Of a DNA stretch of 64,000 nt, positions 44,731 through 52,298 are shown one piece after another. Under the pieces are notes generated by a model, which searched no databases, was not told the origin of the DNA, and worked only from the letters and a program-made list of their open reading frames with translations. Source of the stretch: Qipengyuania soli. GTDB taxonomy: Bacteria > Pseudomonadota > Alphaproteobacteria > Sphingomonadales > Sphingomonadaceae. The stretch lies in assembly GCF_015529805.1 (NCBI RefSeq), contig NZ_CP064654.1:2046001-2110000 (forward strand), written 5' to 3'. Numbering within the stretch: the first letter of the stretch is position 1; every line of letters starts with the position of its first letter. The position numbers and the translations under genes are program-made.

Positions 44731-45750
44731 TCAGTCCGGCATGACGCGGACGTGAAAGTCCACAGCCGGACCTGTGCCGTGCCAGTTCACCCCAGCGGAC
44801 ATTCCCGAAGTCGATCCCAGCCTGGTAAGCAACATATGCCCCGAGCCCTGGTAATCGGGCTTGGTGACGGGTCGCCCGCAATCCTCGTGCCAGTGCAGGG
44901 TGAGGATATCTCGGCCCAGTGAGCCGGTAAGGGTGATCTTTCCGGAATCATTCCCGAGCGCACCGTATTTCAGCGAGTTGGTCTGCAATTCGCCGAGTAT
45001 CAGCGCCAACTGCTGGACCGCATCGTCGCCAAGGCGTGCGTCAGGCAGGGTGCTGACCTCGATAAGGTTGCCTGCCCCACTCGCTTCGAGCACCTGTTCG
45101 ATAGCGAGCTTGGCAGTGACCGGCCGGTCGCGGTGGACTGTGAGGAGGTCCTGCGCCCGCGCCAGCGCCTGCAGCTTGTTCTCCAGCCGATCGATAAGAT
45201 CGCTTGGACCCTCCGAATGGCGGGCCAGCAGCTTGGCTACCGACCCAACGACTGCAAGCTGGTTCTTCAGCCGGTGCCGCATCTCGCGTGCGATGCTGTC
45301 CGAGCGCTCCGCCGCGAGCATGGCACGTTCGCGCATCCGGCGCTCGTTGAGGCTTTCCTGGACCTTTTCGGTGACGTCGCGTGAGGTGGCGAGCAGGTGG
45401 CTGATCTCTCCATCGGCTCGCATGATCGGGGAAACGCTGACGTCCCACCAGCGTGGTTGCCCGGCAGCAATCGGGCAATAGGCTTCGAAGCGGTCGTTCT
45501 GCCCCCGGCCCGCGCGATTGACGGCCTCGATGACCCGCGCCCTTCCGTCCACCGGCCAGATTTCGTCCCAGCGCCTCCCGACCAGTTCGTCGCTGCTGGA
45601 CAGGCCGAGGGCCCTGAGGCCGTTGCGGTTCACATACTCGATGTCACCTTCAACGCTGAGGAGCTTGATGCAGTCGGCCGTCTGATCAAGGATAGCGCCC
45701 AACACATCGTCTGCCTCCTGGGCAAACTGCGCCATGAATGTCTCGCTCAT
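44731..45750 (-). CDS. PAS-domain HWE/HRXXN histidine kinase
   Basis: A 339-residue soluble kinase. PAS domain (about residues 13-130: LLSVEGDIEYVNRNGLRALGL, PRWWDVSVSPIMRADGEISH), then the phosphoacceptor box REMRHRLKNQLAVVGSVAKLL, N-box LILGELQTNSLKYGALGND and the W-x-E-type HWHEDCGRP. No membrane helix, so it senses an internal signal. The PAS lacks the LOV GXNCRFLQ motif, so it is not a blue-light sensor. It is divergent from the telA operon. Confidence 0.88.
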   Translation of the reverse strand: MSETFMAQFAQEADDVLGAILDQTADCIKLLSVEGDIEYVNRNGLRALGLSSSDELVGRRWDEIWPVDGRARVIEAVNRAGRGQNDRFEAYCPIAAGQPRWWDVSVSPIMRADGEISHLLATSRDVTEKVQESLNERRMRERAMLAAERSDSIAREMRHRLKNQLAVVGSVAKLLARHSEGPSDLIDRLENKLQALARAQDLLTVHRDRPVTAKLAIEQVLEASGAGNLIEVSTLPDARLGDDAVQQLALILGELQTNSLKYGALGNDSGKITLTGSLGRDILTLHWHEDCGRPVTKPDYQGSGHMLLTRLGSTSGMSAGVNWHGTGPAVDFHVRVMPD

Positions 45751-45879
45751 CCTGCAACCCCTCCCGAGTCCCGTCTATTATCACAATTCCAGCTACTTAG
45801 CGAATCCCGTCCTTTCGCGCGCGCACGGGAAAACACTTGCACAGCAAAGGTCTTCGCAGGCACAAACTCGCGACCTGTC

Positions 45880-45908
45880 TTGAAGATCGTGTCTTATGAT
45901 CCTAATAC
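45880..45908 (+). promoter_or_regulatory. Probable sigma-70 promoter of the telA operon
   Basis: TTGAAG (45880-45885), a 17-base spacer, TAATAC (45903-45908), 46 bases before the telA ATG. Confidence 0.6.
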
Positions 45909-45954
45909 AGAGCGACGAAGTTCAATTCGCCGATAATCGGAGACCCGCGCCACC

Positions 45955-47163
45955 ATGAGCGAGAGCAAGACGCAGACCGCAACCGCCACCGACTTCGACC
46001 TCAGCCCGCCCGATCCGGTGCCGGCCGTCGCACCGGAAAAGGCGGCGGGCCTGGTGCCCGTGACCGACGAGGTGAAGAGCAAGCTGGAGACCAAGGTCGA
46101 CGGCTTCGTTGCCGACCTCATCGCATCCGATGCCAATTCACCTGAATTCGGCAAGAAGGTCGACCAGCTCACCAACATGGGCCGCAAGGAAATCATGGCT
46201 GCCGCTGGCATGTCCAACCGCTTCCTCGATCGTCCCATAAGGGCAATGGACAAGGACGAAGGCGTCGGTGCGAACCTGGCCGAACTGCGCCGCGTCGTCG
46301 AAGATCTGGATCCCGGCAAGCGCGGGAAGCTCTCGGGCACGCGCAAGTTCCTTGGCATCATTCCTTTCGGCAACAAGCTGACCAACTACTTCCGCAGCTA
46401 CCAGAGTGCGCAGACGCACATCCAGTCGATCCTCGGCAACCTCGCCAGCGGCAAGGACGAGCTGATCATGGACAACGCCGCGATCGACGTCGAACGGCAG
46501 AAGCTGTGGGAAGCGATGGGCAATCTCGAGCAGATGATCCACATCTCCAAGACGCTCGACGAGAAGCTCGAGGAGAAGGCGCTCGAACTCGACGCGACCG
46601 ATCCGGCGAAAGCCAAGGCAGTGCGCGAAACCGCGCTGTTCTACGTCCGCCAGCGCACGCAGGACCTTCTGACCCAGATGGCGGTCAGCGTGCAGGGATA
46701 TCTCGCGCTCGATCTGGTGAAGAAGAACAATGTCGAGCTGGTCAAGGGCGTCGACCGGGCCAGCACCACCACCGTCGGCGCTCTGCGCACTGCAGTGACC
46801 GTGGCCGAGGCGATGACCAACCAGCGGCTCGTGCTCGGGCAGATCACCGCTCTCAACGAGACCACGGCAGGCATCATCGACAGCACCAGCACCATGCTGC
46901 GCGACCAAACCGGCAAGATCCACGAACAGGCCGCAGCCAGCACCATTCCGCTCGAGACGCTGCAGCGCGCCTTCCAGAACATCTACGACACGATGGACGA
47001 GGTCGACGCCTTCAAGCTGCGCGCGCTCGACAGCATGAAGCAGACCGTGACCCTGCTTTCGAGCGAGGTCGAAAAGTCGAAAGGCTACATCGCCCGCGCC
47101 GAAGGTCAGAACCAGGCGCAGCGCCAGGTGGCGGAATCGGGCCTGCTGAGCATCGAGGGCTGA
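45955..47163 (+). CDS. telA: TelA/YaaN family toxic-anion resistance protein
   Basis: A 402-residue helical, cytoplasmic protein. It shows SNRFLDRPIRAMDKDEGVGA, PFGNKLTNYFRSYQSAQTHI, ALFYVRQRTQDLLTQMAVSVQGY and NTTVGALRTAVTVAEAMTNQ-type wording (here TTTVGALRTAVTVAEAMTNQ), which identify TelA (tellurite resistance / toxic anion) proteins. The molecular action is unknown; family members are linked to envelope stress. It is followed 10 bases later by an XpaC-like gene, an arrangement also seen in Bacillus (xpaC-yaaN). Confidence 0.92.
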   Translation: MSESKTQTATATDFDLSPPDPVPAVAPEKAAGLVPVTDEVKSKLETKVDGFVADLIASDANSPEFGKKVDQLTNMGRKEIMAAAGMSNRFLDRPIRAMDKDEGVGANLAELRRVVEDLDPGKRGKLSGTRKFLGIIPFGNKLTNYFRSYQSAQTHIQSILGNLASGKDELIMDNAAIDVERQKLWEAMGNLEQMIHISKTLDEKLEEKALELDATDPAKAKAVRETALFYVRQRTQDLLTQMAVSVQGYLALDLVKKNNVELVKGVDRASTTTVGALRTAVTVAEAMTNQRLVLGQITALNETTAGIIDSTSTMLRDQTGKIHEQAAASTIPLETLQRAFQNIYDTMDEVDAFKLRALDSMKQTVTLLSSEVEKSKGYIARAEGQNQAQRQVAESGLLSIEG

Positions 47164-47173
47164 GGGCACGCCA

Positions 47174-47932
47174 ATGGGTGACCTGACCCGCGAAAGTGAC
47201 CGCCTGATCCGCGAGGCGCGCATCGTGCGCGACGACAATCGCGCCGGCGGGCGGCACCGGCGTGTCGCCTCAATCGGCGAGGGTTCGGCCAAGGTGAAGC
47301 GCGATCACCTGAAGAAGAAGCTGCGCAATGTCGCCATCGCGCTGTTCGCGCTGTGGGTCGGCATGGGCGTTCTGGGGCTGATCATCGACGGGCTCGGCTT
47401 TGCGGGCGTCATGGCGCTCGTCGTGGCAAGCGTCGTCGCGGTCGCCGTGCTCGGCAATTACCCCAGGCTCAAGACGCCCAAGCTGCCCGAGATCAACAAG
47501 GGCAACGTCCAGCAGATGGTCAGCCGCACCGAGCTGTGGCTCGAGGCGCAGCGCCCTGCCCTGCCCCCGCCGGCCGTCACGCTGGTCGACCAGATCGGCG
47601 TACAGCTCGACGGGCTCGGCTACCAGCTCGACGGGCTCGACCAGAACCACCCGAAGGCACGCGAAGTGCGCAGCCTGGTGGGCGAGCAATTGCCGCAGAT
47701 GGTCGAAAGCTACCGCAAGATCCCGGCCCACCTGCGGACCGAGAAGCGCGGCGGATCGACCCCCGACGAACAGCTGACCGACAGCCTCTCGAGAATCAGC
47801 GGCGAAATCGATTCGATCACCCGGCAACTGGCCGAAGGCTCGCTCGACGATCTCGCCATCAAGCACCGCTACCTCGACTACAAGTTCGGCGAAGGTGCCG
47901 AAACAAGTCCGCAACTGGAGCACAAACCCTGA
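47174..47932 (+). CDS. XpaC-like membrane protein (5-bromo-4-chloroindolyl phosphate hydrolysis family)
   Basis: A 252-residue protein with a basic N-terminus, two adjacent membrane helices (NVAIALFALWVGMGVLGLII, then FAGVMALVVASVVAVAVLG) and a coiled-coil-like cytoplasmic C-terminal half (MVSRTELWLEAQRPALPPPA, then ESYRKIPAHLRTEKRGG). The partnership with telA and the helix pattern support the XpaC family. The internal repeat VQLDGLGYQLDGLD is visible. The stop overlaps the next start by one base. Confidence 0.78.
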   Translation: MGDLTRESDRLIREARIVRDDNRAGGRHRRVASIGEGSAKVKRDHLKKKLRNVAIALFALWVGMGVLGLIIDGLGFAGVMALVVASVVAVAVLGNYPRLKTPKLPEINKGNVQQMVSRTELWLEAQRPALPPPAVTLVDQIGVQLDGLGYQLDGLDQNHPKAREVRSLVGEQLPQMVESYRKIPAHLRTEKRGGSTPDEQLTDSLSRISGEIDSITRQLAEGSLDDLAIKHRYLDYKFGEGAETSPQLEHKP

Positions 47933-48243
47933 TGCGCGTTCCCATTCCCCACCAGCTCGGCAAGGACGAAGTCCGTCGGCGGTTGCAATCGCGTAGCCAC
48001 GAGATCGCCAACTACGTGCCCGGCGGAATGGCCGATGTCACGACCGGATGGCCGGACGAGGACACGATGAACCTATCCGTCAAGACCATGGGTCAGGGCG
48101 TGAACGGACGGGTTCTCATCGAGGATACCCAGGTGATTTTCGAAATCGACCTGCCTGCAGCACTGTCATTTGTCGAGCCGATGGTCGCGAATGCGATTCG
48201 CAGCAAAGGGCAGAAGATGCTGGAGGCCAAGCCGGCCGACTGA
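47932..48243 (+). CDS. Polyhydroxyalkanoic acid system family protein (PHA granule-region)
   Basis: A 103-residue protein starting RVPIPHQLGKDEVRRRLQSR and ending in the LPAALSFVEPMVANAIRSKG helix, both hallmarks of the PHA system family (PF09650). The start overlaps the XpaC-like gene's stop (TGATG), so the three genes 45955-48243 form one operon. The family has been linked to PHA granules by gene context; the mechanism is unknown. The location away from phaC-phaP is noteworthy. Confidence 0.85.
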   Translation: MRVPIPHQLGKDEVRRRLQSRSHEIANYVPGGMADVTTGWPDEDTMNLSVKTMGQGVNGRVLIEDTQVIFEIDLPAALSFVEPMVANAIRSKGQKMLEAKPAD

Positions 48244-48397
48244 CCTTCGGACCGCGGCCAATCCCGGTGCTTGGAAAATCCTAAAAACTATCAGGAAATT
48301 CGGGAACGAACCGCCGTCCCGTGCGCTTCCACCTATCAGCGTATTGCGTTAGCCGGTGTGGAAGCTATCGCGACCGTCATAGGGGGGCGGGAGTGTT

Positions 48398-48940
48398 ATG
48401 GTTCGGGTCGATTCCCTGAGAGAAGTGCTGCGAGATTCAACGCGTGAGTTGCACGACGCGCTTGATGGCATGCTTGCGCCGCTTGCGGATGGCGATCGCT
48501 ACAGCGAGTTCCTCGCAATCCAGCATGCTGCGCGATTGCCTATCGAAGATTGGTTCGATGCCGAAATCGATGTGCTTCGCCCACCCTCACAGACCGGATT
48601 GATCGCGACCGATCTCGCCATGCTCCGTGTGGGACCGTCGAGGAATTCGCCGCGCTTTTGTCCGCAATCGAGCGCAGAAGCGATCGGGATCGCCTGGGTC
48701 TTGGCCGGATCCTCGCTCGGCAACCGGGTGATCCTGCGGCGGCGCAAGGCATACGACGGAGGCATGGCCACATGCTTCCTTGCGGATGACGCCATGCCCA
48801 GTTTCTGGAACGCCCTGCGCCCGCGTCTGGAACGGCCGGCCAATGAGCGGGACGCGGAATGCGCACTCGCCGGCGCTCGCCGCACCTTCGAACATTTCAT
48901 CTCTGTCGCTGGCGACAATACTTCGAAGCTCGCTGCATGA
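48398..48940 (+). CDS. Biliverdin-producing heme oxygenase
   Basis: A 180-residue enzyme that opens heme to biliverdin, the chromophore of the following photoreceptor. The proximal His is in LRDSTRELHDALDGMLAPL, and the later helix has AWVLAGSSLGNRVILRRR, the conserved glycine-rich distal helix. The stop overlaps the phytochrome start (ATGA). A heme oxygenase/bacteriophytochrome operon is a known arrangement. The usual symbol would be bphO or hmuO. A near match to an EcfG promoter lies at 48303-48327. Confidence 0.9.
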   Translation: MVRVDSLREVLRDSTRELHDALDGMLAPLADGDRYSEFLAIQHAARLPIEDWFDAEIDVLRPPSQTGLIATDLAMLRVGPSRNSPRFCPQSSAEAIGIAWVLAGSSLGNRVILRRRKAYDGGMATCFLADDAMPSFWNALRPRLERPANERDAECALAGARRTFEHFISVAGDNTSKLAA

Positions 48941-51507
48941 GCGAGGTTCAGGAACCACTTTCGCTCGCAAACTGTGATCGCGAACCGATCCACCAGCTTG
49001 GCAAGATCCAGGATTTCGGTGCGCTCGTGGCGGTCAATTCCGATTGGTTCATTGCCCATCGCTCTGCCAATCTCGAGAGCATGCTCGGCCTCGACAAGAC
49101 TGTCGAAATCGGAGCCCGGCTGTCTTCGATAATCGGAACCAATGCGGAAACCAGGATCCGCTCTTCCGCGTCGATCCTCGGCGACAAGGATCATGTCGAG
49201 CGCCTCTTCGGCATCGACCTGGCCGGTAACGGAAACCTGTTCGATTGTGCGGTCCACACGTCAGGTGCCTTTACCATTATCGAGATCGAGCCGCATACGG
49301 CAGGCGACCTCGAACGCCAGATCGCCATGCTGCGTCCGATCATGGCGAGGCTCGACAAATTCGACCGTCCCGAGACGCTGGCGGGTGAAGCCGCGCGGCA
49401 GTTGCGCATGGTTCTCGGCATCGACCGGGTCATGGTCTACCGTTTCCGCGACGACCTTTCGGGCGAAGTCATTGCCGAAGCTAAAAGCGACGACATCGAG
49501 GCCTTCTATGGCCTTCGCTACCCGAAGTCCGACATTCCCGCCCAGGCGCGCGCGCTATACGTCCGCAATCGCTTCCGCATCATCAGCGACGTCGAGGCGG
49601 AGCCGGTCCCGATCCTTCCCGAGTTCTCACTCGAGGGCGAACCGCTCGATCTCAGCATGAGCACGCTGCGCGCGGTCTCGCCGATCCATATCGAATACCT
49701 CCACAACATGGGTGTCGGCGCCTCGCTTTCGATTTCGATCATTATCGACGGCAAGCTGTGGGGCCTGTTCGCCTGCCACCATTACGGCCCCAAGCTGCTG
49801 CCCTATTCACAGCGCACCGCGGCCGAGCTGTTCTCCGAGCTCTTCTCGCTGGTCATGGAGCGCGTGCTGGCGCGCGAAATGTCGCACCTGCAGGACGAGG
49901 GGCGCGCGGTTCACGACCGCCTCATGCGGGACATTGCCGCAGGCACGCCGCTGACCAAGAGCCTGCCGATGATCGACCCGATCATCGAACGGATAATTCC
50001 GCACGACGGTGCCAGCGTGTTCGTGGACGATATTTATGATTCGCGCGGTGCTGCACCGAGCGAGGAAGAATTTCGCGCGATCGCACCCATCCTCAACGCC
50101 GCAGCCACAAGCCGCCTGCTGGCGACCGAGGAACTTGTCGAACGCATCCCACGTGCGGCGAGCTTCGCCGACCGTGCCGTGGGCGCGCTGGTCATTCCGA
50201 TCTCGCGCAGCCCGCGCGACTACCTCGTGCTCTGGCGCAAGCCGCTGAAGCAGGTGGTGAACTGGGCTGGCAATCCCGAAAAGCCGATCGAATATGGACC
50301 CAACGGTGCCCGCCTGACCCCGCGCAAGAGCTTCGAGGCGTGGCAGGAAACCGTCGAAGGTCGGGCGGAGCCGTGGACCCCCGCCGAACAGAAGATTGCC
50401 GAGGGCCTGCGCGTCACCCTGCTCGAAATCATCCTGCGGCTCACCGACGAGGCCGTGCAGGAGCGAGCCAAGGCGCAGCAGCAGCAGGAACTGCTGATCG
50501 CGGAACTCAATCACCGCGTCCGCAACATTCTCAACCTCATTCGCGGCCTGGTGAACCAGTCGAAGGCGGAGGCGAGGGATATCGAGGCATTCGTCGACAT
50601 CATCAGCGGTCGCATCGGTTCGCTCGCCATGGCGCACGACAACATCACCAAGGGCAACTGGTCGTCTGCCCCGTTGAAGGATCTCATCGACAGCGAAGCC
50701 AAGGCATACCTCAGCGGCCAGCTGACCGAGCGGGTCGTCGTCACGGGCCCCGATGTCGAAGTCTCGCCGGAAGCCTACACCGTCTTGGCGCTGGTGCTCC
50801 ACGAGATGATCACCAATTCGGCGAAATACGGTGCGCTGAGCGACAACTCCGGCACTGTAACCGTCGCCATCGAACGGGACGCGGAGAGCGATCTGCGGAT
50901 TTCCTGGCGCGAGACTGGCGGACCGCCGGTCAAACCGCCCAAGCGGCGCGGGTTCGGCAGCACCATCATCGAACGCTCGATCCCGTTCGAACTGAACGGC
51001 AAGTCCTCTGTCGACTACAAGCTCGCCGGAATCGAAGCGGAATTCTGCATTCCCGCTCGTTTCGTCGAGTGGAAATCTAGCAATACCACAGGGAAGAGCG
51101 AGGCTCGTCAGAAAGCCGTGAATCCCGAGATCGGCACAATCCCGGAAACCGTCCTGCTGGTCGAAGACAGCATGATCATCGCCCTCGATACCGAGGATTG
51201 CCTGCGCGAACTGGGTGTCGGTGATGTGCCGGTTGCAAGTTCCGTGGCGGGTGCCCTCAGCATCCTTTCGAAGTCGGCGCCCGACATCGCCATTCTCGAC
51301 TACAATCTCGGTCAGGAGAACAGCGAGGAAGTCGCCGCAGAACTGTCGCGCCGCGGCATCCCGTTCTGGCTCGCCACCGGATACGGCGAGATGCGCGATC
51401 GGCTGGACGAAATCGGCGCCAGCGGCCTGCTGGTCAAACCGTATGGTCGTGACGAGCTCGTTTCGATCCTCGCCAGCTTCAAGCCGGACGAAGCCGTCGA
51501 CGCCTAG
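48937..51507 (+). CDS. bphP: Bacteriophytochrome sensor kinase, HWE type, with C-terminal receiver
   Basis: An 856-residue red/far-red photoreceptor. Order: N-terminal biliverdin-binding Cys13 in SLANCDREPIHQLGKIQDFG, PAS (about 20-120), GAF (about 145-315, with SDIPAQARALYVRNRFRIIS), PHY (about 330-510, HLQDEGRAVHDRL and SRSPRDYLVLWRKPLKQV), HWE kinase (about 535-715: AELNHRVRNILNLIRGLVNQ, HEMITNSAKYGALSDNSG, GFGSTIIERSIPFEL) and a receiver (about 735-850: VLLVEDSMIIALDTEDCL, AILDYNLGQ, FWLATGYGEM, LVKPYG). The LATGYG switch is a FAT-GUY variant. It is translationally coupled to the heme oxygenase. Confidence 0.95.
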   Translation: MSEVQEPLSLANCDREPIHQLGKIQDFGALVAVNSDWFIAHRSANLESMLGLDKTVEIGARLSSIIGTNAETRIRSSASILGDKDHVERLFGIDLAGNGNLFDCAVHTSGAFTIIEIEPHTAGDLERQIAMLRPIMARLDKFDRPETLAGEAARQLRMVLGIDRVMVYRFRDDLSGEVIAEAKSDDIEAFYGLRYPKSDIPAQARALYVRNRFRIISDVEAEPVPILPEFSLEGEPLDLSMSTLRAVSPIHIEYLHNMGVGASLSISIIIDGKLWGLFACHHYGPKLLPYSQRTAAELFSELFSLVMERVLAREMSHLQDEGRAVHDRLMRDIAAGTPLTKSLPMIDPIIERIIPHDGASVFVDDIYDSRGAAPSEEEFRAIAPILNAAATSRLLATEELVERIPRAASFADRAVGALVIPISRSPRDYLVLWRKPLKQVVNWAGNPEKPIEYGPNGARLTPRKSFEAWQETVEGRAEPWTPAEQKIAEGLRVTLLEIILRLTDEAVQERAKAQQQQELLIAELNHRVRNILNLIRGLVNQSKAEARDIEAFVDIISGRIGSLAMAHDNITKGNWSSAPLKDLIDSEAKAYLSGQLTERVVVTGPDVEVSPEAYTVLALVLHEMITNSAKYGALSDNSGTVTVAIERDAESDLRISWRETGGPPVKPPKRRGFGSTIIERSIPFELNGKSSVDYKLAGIEAEFCIPARFVEWKSSNTTGKSEARQKAVNPEIGTIPETVLLVEDSMIIALDTEDCLRELGVGDVPVASSVAGALSILSKSAPDIAILDYNLGQENSEEVAAELSRRGIPFWLATGYGEMRDRLDEIGASGLLVKPYGRDELVSILASFKPDEAVDA

Positions 51508-52220
51508 TTGAAGAAGCGCTGCTGGTAATAGAACGGCGCGGCAATGGCTTCGCCGGCATCGTTGGTTGCTGGCTTGAAGCGCAACTTCTCCATCACCAGC
51601 CGGCAGGTGGCCTGATCCGTGTCCGGGAACGGACTGGGCCGGTAGACCGAGCAATTGGTGGCGCGGCCGTTGGGCTGCACGGTCACCTTGACGATGACCG
51701 ATGTGCCGATCCGCGCCTCGCGACCTCCGGGCGGTACAGGGAAGTCGCGCGCCGAGTTGAGCTGTCCCGAAATTATCTCGGGCTTGGTCGCCATGCCTCC
51801 GCCGCGCCCGTTGCCACCATTACCGCTTCCCGTTCCGCTGCCCGACCCGGCCGACCCGGTTCCCGAACCGCTGTCTGTAGCGCCCGACGTGTCGGCCGGC
51901 CCGGTTGAGGATGCGCGCGGGGCGGGCTTGTCTTCCTTCATCCGTACCTTGGGCGTGGGCGCGGTGTTCGGCTTGGGAACGGCATCCTTGCCAGGATCGC
52001 CCTGCGCACCTTCGGGTTCGGGAGCTTCCGGTTCTTCTGGTGCGGTCACCGTGACAGTGAATGCCGACACGACTGTCCGCTCCACCGTAGCCACTGCCCC
52101 GGGAGCGAAGCTACGTATCAGCACGTAGAAGATTCCCAAATGAATCAACACTATGAGGAAGATAACCCAGACATTGGGCCGCTTCCTGATTGCTGTGTAA
52201 CGGGTAACCTCTTCCTGCAT
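51504..52220 (-). CDS. TonB-like energy transducer
   Basis: A 238-residue protein: short cytoplasmic tail, one membrane helix (VWVIFLIVLIHLGIFYVLI), a long periplasmic linker rich in Pro, Glu, Gly and Ser, and a TonB-type C-terminal domain (SARDFPVPPGGREARIGTSV, VKVTVQPNGRATNCSVYRPS, LVMEKLRFKPATNDAGEAIA). It delivers proton-motive energy to outer-membrane receptors such as that at 55175. No exbB/exbD is in the window. The stop overlaps that of the phytochrome gene by four bases. Confidence 0.87.
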   Translation of the reverse strand: MQEEVTRYTAIRKRPNVWVIFLIVLIHLGIFYVLIRSFAPGAVATVERTVVSAFTVTVTAPEEPEAPEPEGAQGDPGKDAVPKPNTAPTPKVRMKEDKPAPRASSTGPADTSGATDSGSGTGSAGSGSGTGSGNGGNGRGGGMATKPEIISGQLNSARDFPVPPGGREARIGTSVIVKVTVQPNGRATNCSVYRPSPFPDTDQATCRLVMEKLRFKPATNDAGEAIAAPFYYQQRFFN

Positions 52221-52298
52221 CCAGCAATAACGACAAACGCCGCCTCCGTGTTCCTATGCGGGTCGATCAAGTGCGATCGCGACCCGGAGGAGAATTGA

